Shown here: positions 8,001 through 16,193 of the stretch, one piece after another
Numbering within the stretch: position 1 is the stretch's first letter
Layout: each line of letters begins with the position of its first letter
DNA from: an uncultured Christensenella sp.
GTDB taxonomy: Bacteria > Bacillota > Clostridia > Christensenellales > UBA3700
NCBI GenBank assembly: GCA_910577845.1
Contig: CAJTNA010000010.1
Location: forward strand, 1 to 41,573
Reading direction: 5' to 3'
Length of the DNA stretch: 41,573 bases
The notes under the pieces: model-generated
What the model saw: the letters and a program-made list of their open reading frames with translations, nothing else
Databases searched by the model: none
Told to the model about the DNA's origin: nothing
Position numbers and translations under genes: made by a program

Positions 8001-11000
8001 ATGAATTTTTGGAAAGAGTTGAAAAGTTATGACATTAATTCTATCACTCGCTATGCGTCAGGTTTTCCATATGATGAGGACGGAAATCAAACTTGCGTAT
8101 GCCTTGATGGAGAGTGGGCATTCTGTTTAGTGGAAAACCCAGACCTTATCCCCGTGGGATATGAGCAAGAAGATGCGGAGCTTAATGGCTTTGGTAAAAT
8201 TAAAGTGCCATCAAACTGGCAAATTCAAGGACACGGCACACCTATTTATACTAACTACATATATCCTTATGCTTTGACACAGTTTAATCCACTTATGTTG
8301 CCACACGTAAAAAACAAATACAATGAGGTTGGTTGTTATGCTACAGAGTTTGAGGTTAAAGACCTTGACAAGGATATCTTTATTCGATTTGATGGTATCA
8401 ATAGTTGTGGTGATATTTATGTTAATGGAAAGTTTGTAGGTTATTCAGAGGATTCATTTAGTCCACAAGAGTATAACATTACAAAATTTGTAAAGGCTGG
8501 CAAAAACAAATTAGCTGTGTCTGTTTACAGATACACTACTGGTAGCTATCTTGAGGACCAAGATATGTGGCGTATGTCTGGTATATTCCGTAGTGTTTGG
8601 TTGATTAGCAAACCTCAAGTTGAAATTGCTGATTACTTTACACATAGCAAATTGTTTAACAACTACAAGTCCGCTAAATTTATTACTCACGTTACTGTTG
8701 CATCTAGAGAGAATATTCGTAACAGAGTATCCGTTCAAGTAAACTTGTCTTATGACGGCAAGTTGGTTGCGGAGCTAAATAGTGACCCTCTTTATGTTGA
8801 AAGAAATGGAATTGTAAATATAACTTTGGAAAAGGATATTGAAGATATTAATCTTTGGTCTAACGAGTATCCAAACTTGTATGATGTAGAAATCAAATTG
8901 TCTACAGAGGGAAAAACAATTGATATACGTAAATCACACTTTGGATTTAGGGAAATTGAGATTGACCCAATGATTAATGGTAAAGGTCCGTTTATTAAAT
9001 TAAATGGCGTGCCTATCAAAATATTTGGTGTTAATAGACACGAGTTCCACCCAGACTATGGTCACGCTGTAACTGCAGAGCTTATTGAAAAAGATATCAA
9101 ACTTTGCAAACAATATAATATATCATCAATTCGCAATAGCCACTATCCAAACCAAGACGTTTTCTATGAGCTATGTGACCGCTATGGCATATTGGTTATG
9201 GCTGAAACTAACTTGGAAACTCACGGATTAGCAATGTTTATTCCTAGAAATAGCAAGAAATGGGCTAAACCTTGCGTTTATAGAGCAACGAATATGGTTC
9301 GTAGATTACGTAACCATCCTTGTATTATAAGTTGGTCACTTGGTAACGAGGCTGGCTTTGGTAAAGACTTTGCCTTAATGAAAGAGGCTGTGCTAAAATT
9401 AGATAAATCAAGATTTATACATTATGAGCCAGACCAATCTGGAAAAGTAAGTGATGTGCTTAGTGAAATGTATTCAACTTTGGAAAAAATGCCTGTAATT
9501 GGTGAGAATAAGCCTATGCGTCACTGCAAAGCTTTGTGGTCACCATTTGGTAGTAAATATGATTCCGCAAAATATAAAAACTTGCCATTTATTCAATGTG
9601 AGTACGCTCATTGTATGGGTAACAGCTTAGGTAACTTTAGTGATTACTGGGATATGTTTTGGAAGTATGACCGCCTAGCTGGTGGATACATTTGGGATTT
9701 TGCAGACCAAAGTATTCGCACTAAGGATGGTGATAAGGATAAATGGAATTATGGTGGAGATTTTGGTGATAAGCCAAACGCAGGCAGATTTGCATTTAAC
9801 GGAATTTTCAGAGCAGACCGTACGCCAAACCCAGCACTTTATGAGGTTAAATATCAATATCAACAAGCAAAGTTTGAACTTAATGTTAATTGCTTGAGTA
9901 TAACAAACAGATACGCATTTACAAACTTGTCTGAATTTGACATTGTATTGTCATTTAAGGCAGAGGGTGAAGAGATTTATACTCGTACATTCAATATAAA
10001 TTGCCCACCAAGAACTACTGCAACTTGTGATTTGATTGATAAGGAAGTTGGCTTCCCAATGGGTAAGGAAATTGTTTGTGATTTGCAAATGGTTACTAAA
10101 AAGGATAACGATTATGCTAAAAAAGGTCACGTTGTCGCATATGAACAATTTGTTATTAAAGACTTTGACTTTGCACCACTTACAATTGAACAAGGTTCAT
10201 CTTTTGTAAGAACAGAGGAGAATATAACTGTAACTTGCGGAAAGTATGAGTATGTTATTGATAATAATGGCTTTATAAGCAGTGTTAAAGTTGGTGGTGA
10301 GGAAAAATTGGCATCACCTATTAGACCAAACTTCTGCCGTGCTTCTATTGATAACGATGCATTACCTCAAGTACCAGCAATTATCTCTGACATAATTATG
10401 GGTGTAAATAAACACTTTAAAGCACAAAAAACTCTTAAACCAAAGACTATTGAGGTTACAGATGTAAACAATATTGTTGTTGTAGATATCGTTTGGGGTA
10501 TGAGATTATTGCAAGATTTACATACATCTTATACTTTCAGTGCTAACGGCAATGTTGATATCGCAATGCAATTGATGGCTAAGAGTGATTTGGAAAGATT
10601 TGGCTTTACATTTAAGCTTGTTGAGAGTGAGGATAAGGTGGAGATGTATGCAAAAGGACCTCACGAGAACTATTGTGATAGAGCAACTTCTGCAAAACTT
10701 GGTTTATGGAAAGGTAGCGTTGAGGACTTTATTCACGATTACTTATATCCACAGGAAAATGGTAACCATACTGGTGTTAGATATGCAAATATCGGCGGAG
10801 CAAACGGCGTAAGTTTACGTGCAGTAGATGTTCCTTTTGAAATGACAGTTCACCCTTACACTATGGAAACTTTGCATAATACTAAACATATGCACGAGTT
10901 GGAAAGAGAAAAAGAGTTGACAATTTGCGTTGATGGCAAACAACGTGGTGTTGGTGGTGACATTCCAGCAATGGCTTGCACTAAAGACAAATACAAGATT

Positions 11001-11048
11001 TTACCAAACGAAACTCAAGAATTACGATTTATTTTAAAGTTTAACTAA
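8001..11048 (+). CDS. lacZ: Beta-galactosidase, GH2 family, LacZ type
   Basis: Hydrolyses terminal beta-galactosides such as lactose in the cytoplasm; no signal peptide is seen. At 1015 residues it matches the full-length LacZ layout: N-terminal sugar-binding jelly roll (about 40-200), immunoglobulin-like domain, TIM barrel (about 310-600), second Ig-like domain, and the C-terminal small-chain domain (about 740-1013). Catalytic residues are visible: acid/base Glu450 in SLGNEAG and nucleophile Glu534 in QCEYAHCMGN. GGAGAAATTG precedes the ATG. The gene is monocistronic and followed by a strong terminator. No lac regulator or lactose permease is adjacent; the GPH transporter upstream is a candidate partner only. 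Confidence 0.93.
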   Translation: MNFWKELKSYDINSITRYASGFPYDEDGNQTCVCLDGEWAFCLVENPDLIPVGYEQEDAELNGFGKIKVPSNWQIQGHGTPIYTNYIYPYALTQFNPLMLPHVKNKYNEVGCYATEFEVKDLDKDIFIRFDGINSCGDIYVNGKFVGYSEDSFSPQEYNITKFVKAGKNKLAVSVYRYTTGSYLEDQDMWRMSGIFRSVWLISKPQVEIADYFTHSKLFNNYKSAKFITHVTVASRENIRNRVSVQVNLSYDGKLVAELNSDPLYVERNGIVNITLEKDIEDINLWSNEYPNLYDVEIKLSTEGKTIDIRKSHFGFREIEIDPMINGKGPFIKLNGVPIKIFGVNRHEFHPDYGHAVTAELIEKDIKLCKQYNISSIRNSHYPNQDVFYELCDRYGILVMAETNLETHGLAMFIPRNSKKWAKPCVYRATNMVRRLRNHPCIISWSLGNEAGFGKDFALMKEAVLKLDKSRFIHYEPDQSGKVSDVLSEMYSTLEKMPVIGENKPMRHCKALWSPFGSKYDSAKYKNLPFIQCEYAHCMGNSLGNFSDYWDMFWKYDRLAGGYIWDFADQSIRTKDGDKDKWNYGGDFGDKPNAGRFAFNGIFRADRTPNPALYEVKYQYQQAKFELNVNCLSITNRYAFTNLSEFDIVLSFKAEGEEIYTRTFNINCPPRTTATCDLIDKEVGFPMGKEIVCDLQMVTKKDNDYAKKGHVVAYEQFVIKDFDFAPLTIEQGSSFVRTEENITVTCGKYEYVIDNNGFISSVKVGGEEKLASPIRPNFCRASIDNDALPQVPAIISDIIMGVNKHFKAQKTLKPKTIEVTDVNNIVVVDIVWGMRLLQDLHTSYTFSANGNVDIAMQLMAKSDLERFGFTFKLVESEDKVEMYAKGPHENYCDRATSAKLGLWKGSVEDFIHDYLYPQENGNHTGVRYANIGGANGVSLRAVDVPFEMTVHPYTMETLHNTKHMHELEREKELTICVDGKQRGVGGDIPAMACTKDKYKILPNETQELRFILKFN

Positions 11049-11135
11049 TAGAGTATTGTTTAATTAATATATACTATAGTTTAAAAATTAATTAAAACTT
11101 TACAAATTAAAGATTTTCAAATAAGATATAAAGCA

Positions 11136-11166
11136 AAAAAGTTCGGGATTCCCGAACTTTTTGTTT
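11136..11166 (+). terminator. Terminator after lacZ
   Basis: A 12-bp stem (11136-11147 with 11151-11162) containing GTTCGGG/CCCGAAC with a 3-base loop, A-run before and T-run after. It lies 90 bases past the lacZ stop. Confidence 0.85.
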
Positions 11167-11283
11167 TAGTGTAGTTTTTATTTAATAAATATTATTTTGT
11201 CCTTTATTGTTAAAATTGCAATATTTATTTAATTTGAAAAGCATAACTAAAAGGTAATTGCTTTACAAATAAATTAAATAGCC

Positions 11284-11598
11284 TCATACTGATGTAATAC
11301 CTATTATAAGTATAAGAATTAATAGTGCAGTGAAAAATATTGCTAAACTACTGATAATTATTCCAGCAATAGCCAAACCTCTACCGCTATTGTTTAATGA
11401 TGGTGCTTTTTTCAAGCCAATAATAGAACATATCAAACCAACTATAGCAACAAAAAATGACATAATAAAACCAACTATTGCAAATGTGTTACTTTGGCTT
11501 TGCTCTGTTGCTAAGGCTTGTTTGTTTACTATTACGCCACAATTTGGACAAACTATTGCTCTGTCATCAATTTCTCTTCCGCAATTATTGCAAAACAT
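11284..11598 (-). CDS. Zinc-ribbon membrane protein with DUF4190-like domain
   Basis: A small membrane protein of 104 residues. It opens with a zinc ribbon (Cys3, Cys6, Cys17, Cys20, in MFCNNCG...CPNCG), followed by a linker and two hydrophobic segments with a Gly-rich polar loop between them, as in DUF4190 proteins. The function of such proteins is not established. AAAGGAGAAA sits before the ATG on the minus strand. The gene is divergent from the XRE regulator at 11753, and its promoter spacer is filled by a dyad (11668-11685), so repression by that regulator is likely. Confidence 0.75.
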   Translation of the reverse strand: MFCNNCGREIDDRAIVCPNCGVIVNKQALATEQSQSNTFAIVGFIMSFFVAIVGLICSIIGLKKAPSLNNSGRGLAIAGIIISSLAIFFTALLILILIIGITSV

Positions 11599-11661
11599 TT
11601 TTTTCTCCTTTAATTAATACTTAATAAATATTAATTGTTTAAAATTTTATTATATATTTCT

Positions 11662-11690
11662 ATTATATTCCCAAAATAATGGGAAGTCAA
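11662..11690 (-). promoter_or_regulatory. Promoter of the zinc-ribbon gene with operator in its spacer
   Basis: On the minus strand TTGACT (11685-11690), 17 bases, then TATAAT (11662-11667). A TTCCCA-N6-TGGGAA dyad at 11668-11685 occupies the spacer, so a bound repressor would block polymerase. Confidence 0.75.
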
Positions 11691-11696
11691 GCGTTT

Positions 11697-11730
11697 TTCC
11701 AAAATATTGGGAAATTAATTATTTTTCCCA
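11697..11730. promoter_or_regulatory. Second operator and half-site for the XRE regulator
   Basis: TTCC-N8-GGGAA at 11697-11713 resembles the dyad at 11668-11685, and TTTTCCCA at 11723-11730 looks like a half-site just upstream of the XRE gene's -10. The layout fits autoregulation. Confidence 0.55.
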
Positions 11731-11752
11731 CTTTTATGGTAATATTTAAAGT

Positions 11753-11959
11753 ATGAAAAGTGTTTTTGCAGAACGTTTATTGGCGTTGCGATTAGAAAAG
11801 GGAATAGGTCAAATTCAGTTGGCGAAAGAATTAGATGTTGGCAAATCAATAATTAGTTGCTGGGAACTTGGCAAAAGTGAACCGACTTTGTCAAAGTTAG
11901 TAGTAATAGCAAAATATTTTGGTGTGTCAATAGATTATCTTGCGGGTTTGGAAGATTAA
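11753..11959 (+). CDS. XRE-family (HTH_3) repressor, 68 aa
   Basis: A minimal helix-turn-helix regulator: the protein is essentially one Cro/CI-type domain (IQLAKELDVGKSIISCWELG, near residues 22-41) ending with a GLED tail. No sensor domain is present, so it probably works as a simple dimeric repressor. No Shine-Dalgarno sequence is seen. A TAATAT -10 element at 11740-11745 ends 7 bases before the ATG, so the mRNA is probably leaderless. It is divergent from the zinc-ribbon gene, with repeated TTCCCA/TGGGAA sites between them, which suggests it controls both. Confidence 0.85.
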   Translation: MKSVFAERLLALRLEKGIGQIQLAKELDVGKSIISCWELGKSEPTLSKLVVIAKYFGVSIDYLAGLED

Positions 11960-12020
11960 TAGTGTTACATTTTTCTTAGAAAGGGTTGTAAATATTAAAT
12001 ATCTTGTTTAAATTGTTTTT

Positions 12021-12050
12021 AAAGCCAGTCTTAATTGTACTGGTTTTTTT
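12021..12050 (+). terminator. Terminator after the XRE gene
   Basis: A 9-bp stem (12021-12029 with 12039-12047) around CCAGT/ACTGG, 9-base loop, followed by a T-run. Confidence 0.75.
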
Positions 12051-12590
12051 ATTGTCAAAAGCTTAACTAAATTAAAACAATAATAAATAATTTGTAGGTG
12101 GTTATATTGTAAAAGAGAGGGAATATTGTATTTAAATTTATTTATCAAGAAACAACTTCTTTTGAAAATAATGTTTTGTAATTAAAAAAGATAGTATAAG
12201 TGGGATATAATGGATAGAGTCACTTGCTAAATAGTGATATTATAAATAAAAAATAATTTATATATCAATGTATAAATATTTAAATTAAATAGCTTTTTTA
12301 TTTAATTTAGATAAAAATAAAGTAAACAATATAGTACAATATCATTTTTATAATAAGGATTAATAAATATTTTTATTTGAAATAGATAAAGTGTTGAACT
12401 ATTATAACTTAAAAAAATATGCTAATTAATAATTTAATCTCAAATAAAAGGAGCATTAAATTATACCAAAAATCTTGTTTAAAAAAGCAAGGTTTCCAAT
12501 TGATTAATGAGAAATTAGGTAGACAAACACTTTTTAGAGAATAATTGGCTTACTATAAGTAACAATTATTTAATAATATGTGTAAAAATG
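12051..12590. other. AT-rich intergenic region
   Basis: No gene, strong hairpin or promoter stands out. There is an AAAGGAGC ribosome-site-like string near 12448 without a start codon after it, possibly a relic. Upstream of the ABC operon this stretch may hold regulatory DNA that I cannot define. Confidence 0.4.
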
Positions 12591-12606
12591 CTTTAGTTAA
12601 GTAAAG
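12591..12606. promoter_or_regulatory. Upstream operator-like dyad of the ABC operon
   Basis: CTTTAG-TTAA-GTAAAG has the same 16-base frame as the dyad at 12648-12665 (CTTTAG-TGTG-CTAAAG), with centres 58 bases apart. The TAGTTAA centre also resembles the Escherichia coli TrpR operator core; that link is inference. Confidence 0.45.
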
Positions 12607-12641
12607 TTTTTGAAAACTTGAAAGAAATTATTAAAAAACGC

Positions 12642-12670
12642 TTTACAACTTTAGTGTGCTAAAGTATAAT
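12642..12670 (+). promoter_or_regulatory. Promoter and overlapping dyad operator of the ABC operon
   Basis: TTTACA (12642-12647), 17 bases, TATAAT (12665-12670). A perfect 7-4-7 dyad, ACTTTAG-TGTG-CTAAAGT at 12648-12665, fills the spacer exactly. The TrpR/YerC-like protein encoded at the end of the operon is the natural candidate to bind it. Confidence 0.8.
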
Positions 12671-12722
12671 ATATACATAAACTGAAAAACAAAATTGCGA
12701 TAAGCAATATAAGGAGTAAAAA

Positions 12723-13571
12723 ATGAAAAAGAAATTAGGAATTATACTAGCGGTAGTAGCAACAGCAGTAATATCAATCGTCAGTCTAGTAGGCTGTGGT
12801 CCAGTAAAAGGTTTACCAGCACAAATAGATGCATTATTAGCAGTAAAATCTGGTCAATCTGATATAGCAATAATAGATTCAACAATGGCAAATTATTTGA
12901 TTAATGTTCAAAAATCTGATAGCGTACAAGGTTTGTCTATTGCAACAATTGAGGGTTTTGACGACTTGACTGTAACAGAAGATTATGGTGTAGCAGCACA
13001 AAAAGATAAAACAAAATTAAGAGATTTTGTAAGTTATGCATTATATCAATCAACTCAAAATGGTATTTATCAAAGTATTGTTGACAAGTATGAGCTAAAT
13101 GCTGTTAAAATTGACATTGCAAAAGTTGAGAATTTTCCAGCTGATTGGCAGACTCAATTGATTAAGCAAGGCGAAATTACAATTGCTTACACTGATAACC
13201 CACCTATGGGAATTAAAAATAATGAGGTAATCACTGGTTTTGATATTGATTTGGCAAAAGCTATTTTTGAGCCATTAGGAATTACTGTAAAAACTAAAGA
13301 GATAGTTTGGGGTTCTAAAGAAATGGAGCTTAACTCAAACAAAGTTGATTTAGTATGGAATGGTTTGACAATTACTGATGAGAGAAAAGAAACTATGGCA
13401 ATCTCTAATCCATATCTACAAAACAAACAAGCAGTAGTTGTTAAAACTGAAAATTTAAGTAAGTATACTAAAATTGCTGATTTGAAAGGTGCAAAAATTG
13501 CTGTTGAGGAAGGTTCATCTGGTCAAACTACAGCAGACGCTTTAGTAAAAGCAATTAAAAAAGCAAAATAA
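12723..13571 (+). CDS. Circularly permuted amino-acid ABC transporter binding lipoprotein
   Basis: Extracellular lipid-anchored binding protein (SBP_bac_3 fold). The signal peptide ends in the lipobox LVGC (Cys25). The order of parts is swapped. Residues 31-125 match the usual C-terminal half (DALLAVKSGQSDIAIIDS, then TEDYGVAAQKD and NGIYQSIVDKY). Residues 146-282 match the usual N-terminal half (GEITIAYTDNPPMG, GFDIDLAKAIFEPLGI, GLTITDERKE, DLKGAKIAVEEGSSGQTTADAL). Ligand-contact positions remain: Asp158 region, Arg221, Ser265/Ser266 and Asp52. The mature part, about 255 residues, equals one complete domain pair, so this is a permutation and not a loss. AAGGAG precedes the ATG. First gene of the operon. 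Confidence 0.85.
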   Translation: MKKKLGIILAVVATAVISIVSLVGCGPVKGLPAQIDALLAVKSGQSDIAIIDSTMANYLINVQKSDSVQGLSIATIEGFDDLTVTEDYGVAAQKDKTKLRDFVSYALYQSTQNGIYQSIVDKYELNAVKIDIAKVENFPADWQTQLIKQGEITIAYTDNPPMGIKNNEVITGFDIDLAKAIFEPLGITVKTKEIVWGSKEMELNSNKVDLVWNGLTITDERKETMAISNPYLQNKQAVVVKTENLSKYTKIADLKGAKIAVEEGSSGQTTADALVKAIKKAK

Positions 13572-13614
13572 TTTAGTTGTATGGATAAATACATACACAA
13601 GTTAAAGGTTTAAA

Positions 13615-14259
13615 ATGAATGTAGAGAAAGTAATAATAGATTTATTTAAAGGCTTTGGCATGACGGTAGCAATATTCTTTGCTACCCTTGCTGTTGCTTT
13701 GCCGTTAGGACTAATTTTTGCTTTTTTACAAAAAAGCAAGATAAAACCAATAAGTTACTTGATGAACGCTATAATTTGGATAGTAAGAGGAACTCCGCTT
13801 ATGTTGCAAGTTATAGTAGTCTACTATGTACCAGGGTTATTAAAACTTGGTTTTAGTGTGCGTAGCGAATTCTTAGCCGTTTTAATAGCTTTTTCATTAA
13901 ACTATGCTTGCTACTTTGCCGTAATTTACAAAGGTGGCATTAATGCGGTGCCAAAAGGACAATATGAGGCGTGTCAAGTTTTGGGAATGACAAAAAAGCA
14001 AACATTTTTTAAGGTTGTTTTGCCACAAGTTTACAAAAACATTTTGCCAGCAATGAGTAATGAGATTATAACTTTGGTAAAAGATACCTCTATTGCAAGA
14101 ATTATTGGTTTGTCAGAATTGATATTTGTCGGACAAAGTTTGTTGAATTATGGATATTTAGCACCATTCTTTTCAACAGCATTATTCTATTTGGCATTTA
14201 TTGGTGTTTTATCAATCTTGTTTGCAAAACTAGAAAAGCGTACTAATAGGTATAGGTAA
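13615..14259 (+). CDS. Amino-acid ABC transporter permease, HisM/GlnP family
   Basis: Inner-membrane permease of a polar amino-acid importer. At 214 residues it has about five membrane segments and the usual start for the family (GFGMTVAIFF, then RGTPLMLQVIVVYY). The EAA loop that docks on the ATPase is visible near residues 120-145 (EACQVLGMTKKQTFFKVVLPQ). Only one permease gene is present, so the complex is probably a homodimer. It follows the binding protein by 43 bases and precedes the ATPase by 11. Length and motifs are ordinary, in contrast to both neighbours. Confidence 0.9.
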   Translation: MNVEKVIIDLFKGFGMTVAIFFATLAVALPLGLIFAFLQKSKIKPISYLMNAIIWIVRGTPLMLQVIVVYYVPGLLKLGFSVRSEFLAVLIAFSLNYACYFAVIYKGGINAVPKGQYEACQVLGMTKKQTFFKVVLPQVYKNILPAMSNEIITLVKDTSIARIIGLSELIFVGQSLLNYGYLAPFFSTALFYLAFIGVLSILFAKLEKRTNRYR

Positions 14260-14270
14260 GAGGTGATAAT

Positions 14271-15419
14271 ATGGAAAAGTATAATAAAAACAATGCGGAA
14301 ATATTATCCGACCAAACAAATAGTGAGGCTACTTGCCAAGGTGTAGATAAAGCGGAAATGGAGAAAACTCTTGATAAAAAATTTGAAAGTGAAAAAAAAC
14401 TTGACCAAAATGCTGAAACTAAAAGTACTAAAAAATCTTTTATAGAGCAAGACAGCTCTAACAAAATTTTGGAAATCAAAAATTTGAACAAATCTTTTGG
14501 CTTAAACCACGTGCTTAAAGATATTAGCTTTAGTATGAAAAAAGGTGAGGTTATTGCTATAATTGGCTCGAGCGGTGGTGGTAAATCAACACTTTTAAGG
14601 TGCTTAACCTTTTTGGAAAGGGCACAAAGCGGTAGTATTTGGATAGGCGGTGAGGAAATCGTTGCTTCTGAAATGCGACCAGTTAAGCCAAAGTTTATGT
14701 TTGTGCAAAAAGTGCCAGTAGACACTAAGCTTAAATTTATGCTAAAATCTAAGGAATATGGCAAAAAAAGCACTAAATTTTTTGTTAGAATACCAGCAGA
14801 AAATGCTTACAAACGTAAGTTTTTTAAACGCTATGTACCAACTGACAAAAATGGTATACCTCTTAGTGAGGCAGAGGTAAGCATCTATCCTAATGACAAT
14901 ATTTTAAGAGAAAAGGCTTTAAAAATGGGGCTTGTTTTCCAAGATTTTAATCTTTTCCCTCATAAAACTGTTATTGAGAATTTGATTTTAGCACCTATGT
15001 TGGTAAAAGGTATGGATAGGCAAGTCGCAATCACGATTGCAGAGGAACAACTTGCAAAAGTTGGTCTTTCTGACAAGGCAAATTCTTATCCATTTGAGAT
15101 TAGTGGCGGACAAAAACAAAGAGTTGCTATTGCAAGAGCATTGTGTATGTCACCAGAAATTTTGTGTTTTGACGAGCCTACATCTGCGTTAGACCCAGAA
15201 CTTACTGGTGAGGTGTTGAAAGTTATTAGCGGACTTAGGGATAGTAATACTACAATGCTTATTGTAACACACGAAATAATGTTTGCAAGGGAAGTTGCGG
15301 ATAAAGTCATTTTCCTTGACGGCGGAAAAATTTTGGAATATGGTGATGCAAAAGAGGTTATTGACAACCCAACCGAACAAAGGACAAAGGACTTTATGGA
15401 TAAAATACTTAAAGCATAA
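14271..15419 (+). CDS. Amino-acid ABC transporter ATPase with N-terminal extension and insertion
   Basis: Energises the importer from the cytoplasmic side. All core motifs are present: Walker A GSSGGGKST (99-107), Q-loop Gln224, signature ISGGQ (277-281), Walker B ILCFDEP (297-303) and the switch His334. The usual length is about 245 residues; this protein has 382. The excess is a charged extension (residues 1-64) and an insertion of about 80 residues (132-212) between Walker A and the Q-loop, rich in Lys, Arg and Phe. The insertion is in frame and has no obvious family. It would sit next to the helical, permease-facing region. RBS AGAGGTGA. Third gene of the operon. Confidence 0.88.
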   Translation: MEKYNKNNAEILSDQTNSEATCQGVDKAEMEKTLDKKFESEKKLDQNAETKSTKKSFIEQDSSNKILEIKNLNKSFGLNHVLKDISFSMKKGEVIAIIGSSGGGKSTLLRCLTFLERAQSGSIWIGGEEIVASEMRPVKPKFMFVQKVPVDTKLKFMLKSKEYGKKSTKFFVRIPAENAYKRKFFKRYVPTDKNGIPLSEAEVSIYPNDNILREKALKMGLVFQDFNLFPHKTVIENLILAPMLVKGMDRQVAITIAEEQLAKVGLSDKANSYPFEISGGQKQRVAIARALCMSPEILCFDEPTSALDPELTGEVLKVISGLRDSNTTMLIVTHEIMFAREVADKVIFLDGGKILEYGDAKEVIDNPTEQRTKDFMDKILKA

Positions 15420-15431
15420 AAGGGGGATAAA

Positions 15432-15716
15432 ATGTCTAATTACGAGGAATTTTTGCCTGATTTATATAAGGCTATTGCAGATGTGGAAACTGTAGAGGAA
15501 TGTAGATTGTTGTTAGAAGATTTATGCACTTATAAAGAGGTGGAGCAAATGGCTCAAAGATTGAGAGCTGCAAAACTATTACTTGAGGGTAAGACTTATA
15601 ACGAGGTTATTTCAGATACTGGGATATCGTCTGCTACATTAAGCCGTGTATCACGTTGTGTACATCGAGGCTCAGACGGCTACAAGAAAGCAATTGAAAA
15701 ATCTATCAAGTTTTAA
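15432..15716 (+). CDS. TrpR-related regulator, YerC/YecD family
   Basis: DNA-binding protein of 94 residues, fully helical, with the TrpR-like layout: helices in the first half (EECRLLLEDLCTYKEVEQMA), then a helix-turn-helix (NEVISDTGISSATLSRVSRC, about residues 57-76). It is the last gene of the amino-acid ABC operon, 12 bases after the ATPase, with GGGGG as ribosome site. In Bacillus subtilis yerC lies near pcrB-pcrA; here the link to an importer suggests amino-acid-dependent autoregulation through the CTTTAG/CTAAAG dyads at 12591 and 12648. Whether it binds tryptophan is unknown. Confidence 0.85.
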   Translation: MSNYEEFLPDLYKAIADVETVEECRLLLEDLCTYKEVEQMAQRLRAAKLLLEGKTYNEVISDTGISSATLSRVSRCVHRGSDGYKKAIEKSIKF

Positions 15717-15880
15717 TCCTATATCCAATAATGAATTGCAGTAAAATATAATTCTTAATTTAGTAAAAAATTAGGCTTTTCTAATTTATTAAAAGATTTA
15801 GGTTAAAACATTAATCAAAGTACTTGCAATTGCAGTTAAGCCATTAATTGGCTTGTAATTTAAAATAATGAAATAAAATA

Positions 15881-15922
15881 ACAACACACCAAAAAGTGAT
15901 TATTTGGTGTGTTGTGTTTTTT
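15881..15922 (+). terminator. Terminator after the ABC operon
   Basis: A perfect 13-bp stem (15881-15893 with 15903-15915; ACAACACACC and its complement), 9-base loop, followed by GTTTTTTG. It merges with the repeat copy that begins at 15889. Confidence 0.8.
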
Positions 15923-15990
15923 GTAAATTTAAAAAATTGCAAAAAGTCGATTTTTTGAAAAATGCCCGTGAAAATCGGGGGTATTTTTGG
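15889..15990 (+). repeat. Dispersed intergenic repeat, copy 1
   Basis: Shares a 53-base core (15937-15989) with 41298-41350: 25 identical bases, an 8-base block that differs at several positions, then 20 identical bases. Looser similarity extends left to 15889. CGATTTT and AAAATCG inside the core can pair around the variable block. No open frame. Confidence 0.7.
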
Positions 15991-16193
15991 AAAATGTGGA
16001 TATTTTGGATAAAAATAGGTAGCTTTTGGCAAGGAATTTGTTTAAAATTTTAATAATAATTAATTATTTGTGCAATATGTATTGAAAAATTATCAAATTT
16101 GGTGTATTATTTTAATGTATAAGTTAATTTTATTAGTAGAAATGGTACAAGAAAGTAAATCAAGTTATTTAGGCAATAAATGAGGTTTGGTAT

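Larger units (their letters stand above)
15717..16193. other. Intergenic region holding a terminator and a dispersed repeat copy
   Basis: No gene. It contains the terminator at 15881 and copy one of the roughly 100-nt repeat (15889-15990); the rest is AT-rich up to the recJ ribosome site. Confidence 0.6.
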
